Of a stretch of 64,000 bases of DNA, positions 1-7,790 are shown in pieces. This DNA comes from Streptacidiphilus fuscans. GTDB taxonomy: Bacteria; Actinomycetota; Actinomycetes; Streptomycetales; Streptomycetaceae. Numbering within the stretch: the first letter of the stretch is position 1; each line of letters starts with the position of its first letter. Under the pieces are notes generated by a model. The model made no database searches. It worked only from the letters and a program-made list of their open reading frames with translations, and was not told where the DNA came from. The position numbers and the translations under genes were made by a program. The DNA lies in the NCBI RefSeq assembly GCF_015690355.1, contig NZ_JADPRT010000009.1, forward strand, positions 297,890 through 361,889, in the 5' to 3' direction.

Positions 1-707
1 ACCTCACCCACGTGATCAACTACGACGTGCCCTCCGCCACGGAGTCGTACGTGCACCGGATCGGCCGGGTCGGCCGCGCGGGCCGGGAGGGCGTGGCCGT
101 CACGCTGGCAGAACCGCGCGAGCACCGGATGCTCAAGGCGATCGAGCGGGCGACCGGGCGCAGGATCCCGGTGGAGAAGGTCCCCTCGGTGGCTGATCTC
201 CGGGCCAGGCGACTGGAGTTGACCCGGGCCGCGCTCTACGAGAGCGTCCTTGAGGACGAGGATCTGGACCGGTTCCGCGTCGTGGTGGAGAGCCTGGCGG
301 ACGAGTTCGACATCATGGATGTCGCGCTCGCCGCGGTGAAGCTGGCCCACGAGTCGGGCGGCGCCGCCTTCGACGAGGAGGAGATCCCCGAGGTCGCGCC
401 GATGGACCGCGGCCGCGAACGCGCCCCGCGCGGCCGCAAGGGCGGCGGCCGCCCCTCCCAGGGCATGACCCGCCTGTTCGTCGCCGCCGGCCGCAGCGCG
501 GGCATCCGCCCGCAGGACCTGGTCGGAGCGATCGCCGGGGAGTCCCGGCTGAGCGGACGCGAGATCGGCTCGATCGAGATCGCCGACCGCTTCTCCCTGG
601 TCGAGGTCCCCGAGAACGCCGCCGAATCCGTGATCCGCGCCCTGCGCGGCACCACCATCAAGGGCCGCAAGGCCAACGTCCGCCGCGAACGGGACCAGAA
701 CCGCTGA
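1..707 (+). CDS. DEAD-box ATP-dependent RNA helicase, C-terminal part (5' end outside the window)
   Basis: This is the 3' part of an RNA helicase gene that begins before base 1; the frame is open back to the window edge. The visible protein starts in the second RecA-like domain: ATP-coupling motif HRIGRVGRAGRxG lies about residues 15-27, preceded by INYDVP. An acidic segment and a short basic Arg/Gly-rich linker follow. The last ~80 residues (GMTRLFVAAGRSAGIRPQDL onward) look like a DbpA/CsdA-type RNA-binding RRM-like fold, which in this family tethers the helicase to structured RNA, often rRNA. The role is therefore probably ribosome assembly or cold-adapted RNA unwinding in the cytoplasm. 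Motifs Q, I and DEAD are not visible, so the exact subfamily is open. Confidence 0.93.
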   Translation, partial: LTHVINYDVPSATESYVHRIGRVGRAGREGVAVTLAEPREHRMLKAIERATGRRIPVEKVPSVADLRARRLELTRAALYESVLEDEDLDRFRVVVESLADEFDIMDVALAAVKLAHESGGAAFDEEEIPEVAPMDRGRERAPRGRKGGGRPSQGMTRLFVAAGRSAGIRPQDLVGAIAGESRLSGREIGSIEIADRFSLVEVPENAAESVIRALRGTTIKGRKANVRRERDQNR

Positions 708-898
708 CCGCCGCCCGCGGCGGGCCGCTCGAAGGGTAGGACGGTGACTACGGGGCAGACGGCCCCTCCCGCACCCCGGGGCCGTCCTTCACCGTGCGTG
801 CCGTGCGGGCGACCCCGTCGCTCGGCGGGCTCTACTTACGAGCCTGCCGGCACCGCTCTGTCACCGCTTCGTCCGTCTGTCCGATGACCGTGCAGGAC

Positions 899-1966
899 TC
901 AGTTGAGCGTCTCCGTGACCTTGGCCAGCGTGGCCGCCTTGGTCGTCGAGAGGTGGCTGAAGAGGTTGGCGGTGACCTTCCGGTTCGCGCCGACCGTCCA
1001 CAGGTCCGGCACTCCGTCGCCGTTGATGTCGGCTGCCTGCAGGGTGAGGGTCGCGCCCGTGTTCCACCGGGTGGCGACCGGGTACGCGGTGTAGGTGAGC
1101 GCACCCGTGGTGGTGTTGGCCTGGAGGTTCTCCCACAGGTCCAGCTCGCCGGTGGACTGCTTCCACAGGAACATCGCAGTGGTGGCGCCACCGCCGGTGA
1201 CCGGCAACTGCGTGGTGGCGATGGTCCAGTTGTTCCAGTCGGCCGTGCCGTCGGGCGTGTTGACGTTCAGCGTGACCGGAAGCCCGTACCCGGCGGGAAC
1301 GTTCGCCGTGTAGATGTTGAGCCCGTACCCGTTGGTGCTGTCCCCCAGGACGCCGAGCAGATCCGGGATGCCGGTGTTCAGGCCGGAGGTGTTGCCGCCG
1401 TTGGCGACCTGGGTGGGGTTGTCGCCGTTGAGGTTCGCAAGCGACCCGCCCATCAGGAGGTTCCCACCGGCGGCGAGCGGGGAGGTGTTGCCGTTGCCGG
1501 CAAGGATCACGCCGCCCCCCGCGTGGATCCCGGCGGGGTAGTAGATCAGGACGTCCTGGTTCGCGCCGCCGGTGAAGCGTCCCGTGATCGCGGTCGCCCC
1601 GTCGAAGTCGGACGGCGAGCCGGTGCTGTTGAACCCGGCGCCGTTGACGCCGATGTCGATGGGCGACACGGCCGCGTGCCCGTTGCCTGTTCCCGGCGCC
1701 AGCCACAGACCCGAGGGCAGGCCGTTCTGCGCACCGACCGTGACCAGGTCCGGTATGCCGTCACCGGTGAGGTCCCCGTCGGTGAGGTCGGGAGCCGACG
1801 TCGCTGACGTTCCGGCGGCGCTGCGAACGCCGGCAGCCGGTGCCAGCGGTGCCGCGGAGGCAGCGACGGGCTGCACGACGCCGGCGACGGCGACCAGCAT
1901 GCCGAGTGCCGCGGTGGTCGCGAGGGTGCGTGTGATGCTCGGCCGAGGAGTGAAGGCAGAATCCAC
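899..1966 (-). CDS. Secreted FG-GAP/VCBS-repeat protein
   Basis: A 355-residue protein is predicted from the GTG at 1966, which has AAGAGAG about 8 nt upstream. A longer frame runs upstream to 2167, but its extra N-terminus is not signal-like. From the chosen start there is a classical signal peptide: basic n-region, hydrophobic core TLATTAALGMLVAVAGVV, and an Ala-rich cleavage region near ASAAP. The mature part has several FG-GAP-like calcium-loop blocks (LTGDGIPDLVTVG, LNGDNPTQV, INGDGVPDLWTVG), the pattern of integrin-type beta-propeller repeats. No catalytic domain is visible. It ends close to tRNA-Ser on the same strand. It is likely an extracellular binding or structural protein; the ligand is unknown. 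Confidence 0.82.
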   Translation of the reverse strand: MDSAFTPRPSITRTLATTAALGMLVAVAGVVQPVAASAAPLAPAAGVRSAAGTSATSAPDLTDGDLTGDGIPDLVTVGAQNGLPSGLWLAPGTGNGHAAVSPIDIGVNGAGFNSTGSPSDFDGATAITGRFTGGANQDVLIYYPAGIHAGGGVILAGNGNTSPLAAGGNLLMGGSLANLNGDNPTQVANGGNTSGLNTGIPDLLGVLGDSTNGYGLNIYTANVPAGYGLPVTLNVNTPDGTADWNNWTIATTQLPVTGGGATTAMFLWKQSTGELDLWENLQANTTTGALTYTAYPVATRWNTGATLTLQAADINGDGVPDLWTVGANRKVTANLFSHLSTTKAATLAKVTETLN

Positions 1967-2170
1967 GAAGCCAACTCTCTTGTTGGGGACCGAACGGTCC
2001 CGATCGGCGATCACCATACGCTCGAAGATCGCCACGCATCCTCGAATTTCCGAGGGTGTAAAGCCGCTGACCAGCAGCGTGTTTGCCCCATTTGCGGACC
2101 TCGGCACGGACCCCTGCCGGGCTCCGTCCCAACCGCACCCCTCCCAACCGGCACCGCACACAGACATGAC

Positions 2171-2205
2171 ACAGCCCCCGACCGTTGCTGCTGGTCGGGG
2201 GCTGT
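2171..2205 (-). terminator. Hairpin terminator downstream of tRNA-Ser
   Basis: A 13-bp perfect stem (2171-2183 pairing with 2193-2205) with a 9-nt loop sits just beyond the 3' end of tRNA-Ser. It lacks a clear U-tract on the minus strand, which is common for Streptomyces terminators. Confidence 0.75.
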
Positions 2206-2213
2206 TCTATTGC

Positions 2214-2299
2214 GGAGTCTGTGGGATTTGAACCCACGGTGACATCGCTGCCACGACGGTTTTCAAGACCGTTCCCTTAGGCCGCTCGGGCAAGACTCC
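2214..2299 (-). tRNA. tRNA-Ser (UGA anticodon)
   Basis: An 86-nt type II tRNA on the minus strand. The acceptor arms GGAGTCT and AGACTCC pair. The D-arm region reads GCCCGAGCGGCC, the anticodon loop CTTGAAA gives UGA, a long variable arm is present, and the T-arm reads GTGGGTTCAAATCCCAC. The long variable arm and anticodon together identify serine. CCA is not encoded at the 3' end. A hairpin follows immediately. No integrase or att duplication was seen next to it. Confidence 0.96.
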
Positions 2300-2365
2300 T
2301 GGTGTGGGCGAGCTTGTCGTCCACGCCAGGGATCTTCTCACGACTTCGGCGCGGTGTGGCGATGA

Positions 2366-3952
2366 TTACTGGTTGTCGCCGACCCGCTTGCCCAGGGTGA
2401 CCGTGGTCGTGTGGGACTGGCCGTTGCGGGTGTAGACGACGGCGACCTTGTCGCCCGGGTGGTGGGCCCAGATCTCGCTGACCAGGGTCGGGCCGGAGTC
2501 GATCAGGACTCCGTCGAGCTGGGTGATCACGTCGCCCGGCTTGAGGCCGGCCTGGTCGGCAGGGCCGCCGGGGGTGACGGCCGGGGTGCCCTGGACCGGG
2601 GTGGAGGAGATCTTCGCGCCGTCGCCCTGGTAGCTGTCGTCGCGGAGGACGCCGAGGATCGGGTAGGTCGGGACGCCCGTCTGGATCAGCTGGGCGGCGA
2701 CCCACTTGGCCTGGTTGATCGGGATCGCGAAGCCCAGGCCGATGCTGCCGGACTGGCCGCCGCTCGTGCTGGAACTGGTGGACTGGATCGCCGAGTCGAT
2801 GCCGATGACCTGGCCCGAAGCGTTCATCAGCGGCCCGCCGGAGTTGCCCGGGTTGATCGACGCGTCCGTCTGCAGCGCGTTCATGTAGGACGTCTGCGAG
2901 GTCGACTGGTCGCCCGAGGCGACCGGGCGGTTCTTGGCGCTGACGATGCCCGAGGTGACCGTGCCGGAGAGCCCGAACGGTGCGCCGATCGCGATGGTCG
3001 TGTCGCCAACCTGGACCGCGTCGGAGTCGCCGAGCGGGAGCGGGACCAGCTTTTCCTTGGGGACCGAGTCGAGCTTGATCACCGCGACGTCGTAACCCTG
3101 GGCGCGACCCACCACCGACGCGTTGTAGCTGGAGCCGTCGGCGAACTTCACCGTCAGCTTGCCGCCGCCGATCGAGGGGGCGACCACGTGGTTGTTGGTG
3201 AGGATGTGGCCCTGGGTGTCGAAGACGAAGCCCGTCCCCGTGCCGGACTCGGAGGAACCGCTCGCCTCGATGGTGACCACGCTCGGCAGCGCCTTGGCCG
3301 CGATCGCGGCGATGGAGCCCGCCGGTCGGCTGAGGCCGTTCGGGTTGCTGGCGGCCGTCACCGTGGTGCTGGAGGAGCCCGCGGTGTTGCGGCCCTCCAG
3401 CCAGGAGCCGATGCCACCGCCGACCGCGCCCGCGACGATAGCCGTGGCAGCGAGCAGCGCGATGAAGACGCCACGACGGCTGCCCGCCGACTTCGGCTTC
3501 TCGACGATCTGACCTGCGCCGAAGGGACCGACCGGGGCCTCCGGGAGCGGAGGCATGGGCGCGGCCTGCCAGATCGGCGGCTGCTGCGGAGGCTGCGGCG
3601 GCCCGGCGGGAGCCTGGGCCATCGGCGCAGGGGCAGGGGCAGCGGCAGGGGCGGGAGCCGGAGCCGCAGCCGGCGCGGGTGCCGGAGCAACGGGCGGAGC
3701 AGCCGGCGGCGCGGGCGGCTCGACGAACGGCGGCAGCGGCGCGGTGGGTGCCTCAGGCTCGGCCGGAGCCGTCGGCGGCGCGTCCGCGACCGGCGGGCGC
3801 GCCGGGGGCGCGGGGAAGCCGGCGAGGTCGGGGTCGACCGGGGGAGCGACCGGGCCGCTCGCGGGCGCCTGCTCCGCCGGACGATCCGCCGGAGTCGCAT
3901 CGGGGGCGGGGCGTTCCGACCCGTCGGGCCCACCCTCGTGCTCGGTGCTCAC
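2366..3952 (-). CDS. Membrane-anchored HtrA/DegP-family serine protease with PDZ domain
   Basis: This 528-residue envelope protease is read from GTG 3952, which has a perfect AAGGAGG Shine-Dalgarno 6-7 nt upstream; an in-frame start nine codons earlier would overlap that site. The N-terminal ~150 residues are Pro/Ala-rich and presumably cytoplasmic, with repeated (A/P)-rich blocks. One transmembrane helix spans about 162-180. The trypsin-like domain carries the triad His255 (NNHVV), Asp288 (YDVAVIKL) and Ser371 (GNSGGPL). A PDZ domain covers about 430-525 (GGPADQAGLKPGDVI). Members degrade or refold misfolded exported proteins. The gene is monocistronic, divergent from the TPP-riboswitch gene. 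The long Pro/Ala tail is typical of actinobacterial HtrA paralogues. Confidence 0.93.
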   Translation of the reverse strand: MSTEHEGGPDGSERPAPDATPADRPAEQAPASGPVAPPVDPDLAGFPAPPARPPVADAPPTAPAEPEAPTAPLPPFVEPPAPPAAPPVAPAPAPAAAPAPAPAAAPAPAPMAQAPAGPPQPPQQPPIWQAAPMPPLPEAPVGPFGAGQIVEKPKSAGSRRGVFIALLAATAIVAGAVGGGIGSWLEGRNTAGSSSTTVTAASNPNGLSRPAGSIAAIAAKALPSVVTIEASGSSESGTGTGFVFDTQGHILTNNHVVAPSIGGGKLTVKFADGSSYNASVVGRAQGYDVAVIKLDSVPKEKLVPLPLGDSDAVQVGDTTIAIGAPFGLSGTVTSGIVSAKNRPVASGDQSTSQTSYMNALQTDASINPGNSGGPLMNASGQVIGIDSAIQSTSSSTSGGQSGSIGLGFAIPINQAKWVAAQLIQTGVPTYPILGVLRDDSYQGDGAKISSTPVQGTPAVTPGGPADQAGLKPGDVITQLDGVLIDSGPTLVSEIWAHHPGDKVAVVYTRNGQSHTTTVTLGKRVGDNQ

Positions 3953-4296
3953 GAATCGACCTCCTTGATACCGGACCAACGGGCCCTAGCATTCCGCAGA
4001 CGCTGTCGGGGCATCGTAAGTCCCAGCCGTGCGCCTGGCACCCCGGCCCCACGGCGGCGACCGCCTTGTTCCCGGGCTGTTCGCGCCGTGTTCCGCGCTG
4101 ACCGGGAGAGCCCGAACCGGCTGCGGCCCGGCCTGACCGGCGTCCCCACCGGACGCCCAGCCCCTGGACAGCCCTTGGACGGTCACCGTACAGGCCGTAC
4201 CATTCCTCGAAAACACGTACCAGCACGTACCAGCACGCGGCGACGGGTGCTGAACCTGCACCATATTCATACGCAGTCACACGCAATCACGCGCGC
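3953..4296. other. Divergent intergenic region between htrA-like gene and TPP riboswitch
   Basis: About 340 bp without a convincing gene. It must hold the promoter of the HtrA-like gene (minus) and of the riboswitch transcript (plus). A short tandem ACGTACCAGC-type repeat lies near 4217-4237. No strong -35/-10 pair could be fixed by eye, and open frames here are shadows of high GC. Confidence 0.5.
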
Positions 4297-4401
4297 GGGA
4301 GCTTGGACCTCATTCCAGGCTGAGAGGGCAGCAGGCCGCCGGCAGGCGGCAGGGCAGCCGACCGCCTGAACCTGACCGGGTAATGCCGGCGTAGGGAGCT
4401 C
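4297..4401 (+). promoter_or_regulatory. TPP (thiamine pyrophosphate) riboswitch, THI-box
   Basis: The conserved TPP aptamer cores are present: CTGAGAGGG (4320-4328) for the pyrimidine-sensing helix, and CCTGAACCTGACCGGGTAAT followed by GCCGGCGTAGGGAG (about 4365-4398) for the pyrophosphate arm. Closing stem P1 can form between GAGCT (4299-4303) and AGCTC (4397-4401). A variable P3 arm (GCCGCCGGCAGGCGGC region) lies between. The only Shine-Dalgarno-like run before the next ATG, GGGAG at 4394-4398, lies inside the 3' end of the aptamer. Ligand binding would therefore hide it and stop translation of the following permease gene when thiamine is plentiful. Confidence 0.93.
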
Positions 4402-4412
4402 TGCAGACGGCC

Positions 4413-5867
4413 ATGTCCGCAACCCTTCAGCACGACCCCGACCACCTGGGCGCCGCGTCCGCGCACGCCGCCGAGGCGCCGTTGGTCCTCGACACCGCCC
4501 CGCCCCGCACCCTCGGCTTCCGCGAGCAGGGCGCGTTCTGGGCCAACCTGGGCGTCAGCCTGATCGGCTTCTCCAGCGCCGCGACGGTGATGGTCAACTC
4601 CAGCAACAAGGACCTGGCGCTGGCCGCCTCGTTCACCGCGATCATCGTCGGCACGGTCATCGGCACGCTGATGCTGGCGCTGGCGGCGATCATCGGCACG
4701 CGGACCGGCGCACCCGCCATGGCCGTGCTGCGCGGGCTGTTCGGGACCAGGCTGTCCTACGTCCCCACCGTGCTGAACATCGTCCAGTGCGTGGGCTGGG
4801 GCGTCTACGAGCTGACCGTGATCACCCAGGGCGCGCAGGCGCTCTACGGCGGCGTGCCGCGCTGGGTCTACGTGCTGGCCGCCGGGGCGCTGACGACCGC
4901 GATGACGATCCGTCCGCTGGGCTCGATCGCGGTGCTGCGCCGCTACGTGGCAATCGCGGTCGGCGTCTCGATGCTCTTCTTCACCGTCCAACTGGTCCGC
5001 CACGGTGTGCACAACCCCGGTGGGAACAACTGGAACGGCTTCCTCTCCGCGACCGACTACGTGATCGCGGTCTCGATCTCCTTCGTGCCGCTGGCCGCCG
5101 ACTACACCCGGCACTCGCGGACCGTGAAGGGCTCGTTCTGGGGCACCTTCACCGGCTACACGGTCGCGCAGATCTGGTGCTACATCGTCGGAGCGATCGC
5201 GTTGACCCAGGTCGGCGGCGACCCGAACAAGATCTTCTCGACCTTCACCGGGCTGACCGCCGGGTGGGTCTTCTTCCTGGTGCTGGTGCTGCGTGAGGCC
5301 GACCAGTCCTTCGCGAACGTCTACTCGACCGCGATGTCGCTGCACAACCTCTTCCCGAGGGTGGACCGGCGCTGGCTGGCCGGCGGGATCGGCGTGCTGG
5401 TCACGGCGGTCGCGCTCAAGGTGACCACGCTCGGTGCGAACTACCAGACCTTCCTCGGCCTGATCGGCGCGGTCTTCGTGCCGCTGCTCGCGGTGCTGGC
5501 GGTCGACTTCTTCCTCGGCCGCGGCCGGGACGGCTGGGACATGTCCGAGCAGGCGCCGACGCGCTGGCTGGTGCTGCTGCCGTGGGCGATCGGCTTCCTG
5601 CTCTACGAGCTGATCTCGCCCGCCGCGTTCCCGTGGTCGTGGTGGACCAACTTCTGGGCGGACGCGCAGACGGACACTCACATCCACCCGACGTTCTGGA
5701 CCTCGGCCTCGCTCTTCTCCTTCCTCGCGGCGGGCGCGGTGACGCTGGCACTGACCCCGGTGCTGCGGAAGCGGTCCAACGCGGAGGCGGTCGCGTCGAA
5801 GGACGCGCCGCCGAAGGACCCGACGGCGGGGGACCCGACGGCCGGGGATGCCGCGACGGAGGCGTGA
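4413..5867 (+). CDS. cytX: NCS1-family permease, probable thiamine-precursor (hydroxymethylpyrimidine) transporter CytX
   Basis: A 484-residue polytopic membrane protein of the cytosine/purine/allantoin (NCS1) permease family. About 12 hydrophobic segments run between residues 45 and 460, starting with the family-typical FWANLGVSLIGFSS region. The first ~30 residues and the last ~35 (Pro/Thr/Ala-rich) are hydrophilic. The TPP riboswitch directly upstream narrows the likely substrate: NCS1 genes behind THI-boxes are annotated as CytX, importers of hydroxymethylpyrimidine or related thiamine precursors. That assignment rests on context and family knowledge, not on substrate residues. Translation starts at ATG 4413, 14 nt after the SD-like GGGAG in the aptamer, a long spacing. 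No thiamine biosynthetic gene is adjacent. Confidence 0.87.
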   Translation: MSATLQHDPDHLGAASAHAAEAPLVLDTAPPRTLGFREQGAFWANLGVSLIGFSSAATVMVNSSNKDLALAASFTAIIVGTVIGTLMLALAAIIGTRTGAPAMAVLRGLFGTRLSYVPTVLNIVQCVGWGVYELTVITQGAQALYGGVPRWVYVLAAGALTTAMTIRPLGSIAVLRRYVAIAVGVSMLFFTVQLVRHGVHNPGGNNWNGFLSATDYVIAVSISFVPLAADYTRHSRTVKGSFWGTFTGYTVAQIWCYIVGAIALTQVGGDPNKIFSTFTGLTAGWVFFLVLVLREADQSFANVYSTAMSLHNLFPRVDRRWLAGGIGVLVTAVALKVTTLGANYQTFLGLIGAVFVPLLAVLAVDFFLGRGRDGWDMSEQAPTRWLVLLPWAIGFLLYELISPAAFPWSWWTNFWADAQTDTHIHPTFWTSASLFSFLAAGAVTLALTPVLRKRSNAEAVASKDAPPKDPTAGDPTAGDAATEA

Positions 5868-5945
5868 GACGCGGAAGGGCGTGACGCGGGAGGGGACGCC
5901 GACCGCGTTCACCTGGGGTACACGCACGCCACCTATGGTGGGGGC

Positions 5946-6770
5946 GTGCATCCCCAGCCAGGCCCGACCGCGTCCGTCCCCAACCGGTCCACCACCCGCG
6001 TCATCGCCCACCGCGGCGCCTCCGGCACCTACGCCGAGCACACGCTTGCCGCGTACAAGCTGGCGATCGAGCAGGGTGCGGACGGACTGGAGTGCGACGT
6101 CCGGCTGACCGCCGACGGTCACCTCGTCTGCGTCCACGACCGCACCGTCAACCGGACGTCGAACGGGCGCGGCGTCGTCTCCACGCTCGAACTCGCGCAG
6201 CTGTCCGAGCTCGACTTCGGCGGCTGGAAGGCGGGCGAGGTCGAGGAGACCGACTGGACGACGGCCGACCACACGTCGGTGCTCACCCTGGAGCGCCTGC
6301 TCGAACTCCACGCCGACGCGGGCCGTCCCATCGAGCTGGCGATCGAGACGAAGCACCCGACCCGCTACGCCGGGCTGGTCGAGAAGCGGCTGATGGAGCT
6401 GCTGCGCCGGTTCGGACTCGTCCCCCACAAGGGCGAAGGTCCGTCCCCGGTACGGGTGATGAGCTTCTCGCAGCTCTCACTGCGGCGGATCCGGCAGATG
6501 GCGCCGGAGCTGCCGACGGTCTTCCTGATGGAGCGGGTGCTGCCGTGGCTGCGCGACGGCTCGCTTCCGCACGGGGCGCGGATCGCGGGTCCCGGCATCG
6601 ACCTGATCCGCGCCAACCCCGGCTACGTGGCGGCCCTGCACCGGGCCGGACACCGGGTCCACGTCTGGACGGTGGACGAGCCGGAGGACGTCGAGCTCTG
6701 CCTGCGCCTGGGCGTCGAGGCGATCATCACCAACCATCCGCGGCGGGTGTTGGACCAACTCGGGAGATAG
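5946..6770 (+). CDS. Glycerophosphodiester phosphodiesterase (GDPD)
   Basis: A 274-residue soluble enzyme that hydrolyses glycerophosphodiesters to glycerol-3-phosphate plus an alcohol, a step in phospholipid turnover. The TIM-barrel hallmarks are visible: VIAHRGASG (catalytic His, residues ~19-27), LECDVRLTADG (metal-binding Glu/Asp, ~48), VCVHD (second catalytic His), a central AIETKHP metal-ligand strand, and the terminal VHVWTVDEPEDVE plus IITNHPRRV. No signal peptide is evident, so it is probably cytoplasmic. The start is GTG 5946. A TATGGT hexamer (5934-5939) ends six bases before it, so the mRNA may be leaderless; a GGTGGGGG run could instead act as SD. Confidence 0.92.
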   Translation: MHPQPGPTASVPNRSTTRVIAHRGASGTYAEHTLAAYKLAIEQGADGLECDVRLTADGHLVCVHDRTVNRTSNGRGVVSTLELAQLSELDFGGWKAGEVEETDWTTADHTSVLTLERLLELHADAGRPIELAIETKHPTRYAGLVEKRLMELLRRFGLVPHKGEGPSPVRVMSFSQLSLRRIRQMAPELPTVFLMERVLPWLRDGSLPHGARIAGPGIDLIRANPGYVAALHRAGHRVHVWTVDEPEDVELCLRLGVEAIITNHPRRVLDQLGR

Positions 6771-6871
6771 GACCCATCCCGGCCGATGGATGCACAGGTC
6801 ACTCCGGAATGGCTGGAAATTCCTCTGGATCGTGGCTGGAAAGCCATTCCGAACCCCCGATCGAATGCGTA

Positions 6872-6891
6872 GCGTCACTATTTGGTGACGC
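6872..6891. promoter_or_regulatory. Inverted repeat upstream of the anti-sigma-type ATPase gene
   Basis: GCGTCAC and GTGACGC (6872-6878 and 6885-6891) form a 7-bp inverted repeat around an AT-rich TATTTG centre, 130 bp before GTG 7022 and 100 bp after the GDPD gene. It looks like a dimeric regulator operator or short hairpin. No regulator can be named. Confidence 0.35.
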
Positions 6892-7021
6892 GCTGTGAAA
6901 TGCGCTGCGCGCGCCCTCTTCGAGCCCCCGGAAAGCGCGCCAAGGTGCGGAGTTTTCCGTTTTCGACTTGCCCTTACCGGGCATTCACACCCTGGCGCAA
7001 GACGAAGGAGGAGGTCCGGGG

Positions 7022-7543
7022 GTGGCCGTGGTGGTGGCGCATGAGGTGCCGACTTCTTCGTCGACCATGGCAGTGCCACATGGTCCGGAGAGCGTACGGA
7101 CGGCGCGTCGTAGGCTGCGCGAGGATCTCGGTGAGCACTTGGTGCCCGAGGGCGTGATAGACGACGCGGTACTGATCCTCTCGGAACTGCTGAGCAACGC
7201 GTGTCGGCACGCGAGACCGCTGGAGCGGGAACACGGGCCCGTGACGGGGCTCGTGGGGACGCTGGCGGAGGAGCAGGAAGAGGTCCTGGTCGGCTGGGAA
7301 CTGCACAGCGACGGTCTGCTGACCGTCGCTGTGACGGACGGCGGCGGCCCGACCCGCCCGCGGCGCGCGGCGCCGTCGCTCACCGCGAGGGGTGGGCGCG
7401 GCCTCGGGATCGTCGGCCAACTCGCCTCGGAGTGGGGCGTCCGCGACGCGCCCGGCGAGGTGACGGTGTGGGCGGTGCTGCGCGTGCGCGCACGCCACGC
7501 ACGCAGGGACGCGGAGGCGGAGACCGCGGCGGCAGCGAGCTGA
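7022..7543 (+). CDS. Anti-sigma-type ATP-binding protein (HATPase_c_2, RsbW/SpoIIAB-like)
   Basis: A 173-residue protein of the RsbW-like GHKL ATPase class, which in Streptomyces comprises many small serine kinases/anti-sigma factors. GTG 7022 is chosen because AAGGAGGAGG ends 7 nt upstream. The N-box is ILSELLSNACRHARP (about 50-64), the G1 box is TVAVTDGGGPTRP (about 103-115), and the glycine-rich ATP-lid/G2 segment is ARGGRGLGIVGQLA (about 124-137). No phosphoacceptor or transmembrane domain is present. No sigma factor or anti-anti-sigma gene is adjacent, so the partner is unknown. A 33-bp-armed palindromic repeat begins just after the stop. Confidence 0.85.
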   Translation: MAVVVAHEVPTSSSTMAVPHGPESVRTARRRLREDLGEHLVPEGVIDDAVLILSELLSNACRHARPLEREHGPVTGLVGTLAEEQEEVLVGWELHSDGLLTVAVTDGGGPTRPRRAAPSLTARGGRGLGIVGQLASEWGVRDAPGEVTVWAVLRVRARHARRDAEAETAAAAS

Positions 7544-7563
7544 ACCCGACGGCGCGCGGGGAA

Positions 7564-7689
7564 GTTGCACTATCAGGGGCGCGGGGAACTGCGCGACAAG
7601 CCACCCACGCAGCTGGCCGGCCGATCGAGCAGGGCCATCCGCACGTCAGTGGTGTCTCGCGCAGTTCCCCGCGCCCCTGATAGTGCAAC
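7564..7689. repeat. Long palindromic intergenic repeat, copy 1 (perfect arms)
   Basis: Two perfectly complementary 33-bp arms (7564-7596 and 7657-7689) enclose a 60-bp centre. The arms start GTTGCAC and contain the core GGGGCGCGGGGAACTGCGCGA. The same unit recurs at 12270, 28420, 58889 and 63839 in this window, always between genes. The length, terminal symmetry and absence of an ORF suggest a REP/MITE-like element whose RNA would fold into a very stable hairpin, perhaps doubling as a terminator. Confidence 0.85.
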
Positions 7690-7790
7690 CGCACGCGGCG
7701 GCCTCAGTAGACGTACCCCGGGCCCACCGTCAGACCCGTACGCTCTCCCGGAGGGAATCAGTTCCGTCCGTTCCATCGGGAGTACGCACC

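Noticed and set aside
794..1807. Long plus-strand open frame opposite the FG-GAP gene
   Set aside because: Its composition (Gly/Val/Arg repeats) is what GC-skewed antisense frames give; the minus strand has signal peptide and domain repeats.
2214..2299. Integrated element using tRNA-Ser as attachment site
   Set aside because: No integrase gene and no second copy of the tRNA end in the flanking 5 kb.
4287..6428. 713-codon minus-strand frame over the permease and GDPD genes
   Set aside because: Low-complexity Arg/Gly/His sequence with no domain; both plus-strand genes are convincing, and the riboswitch fixes direction.
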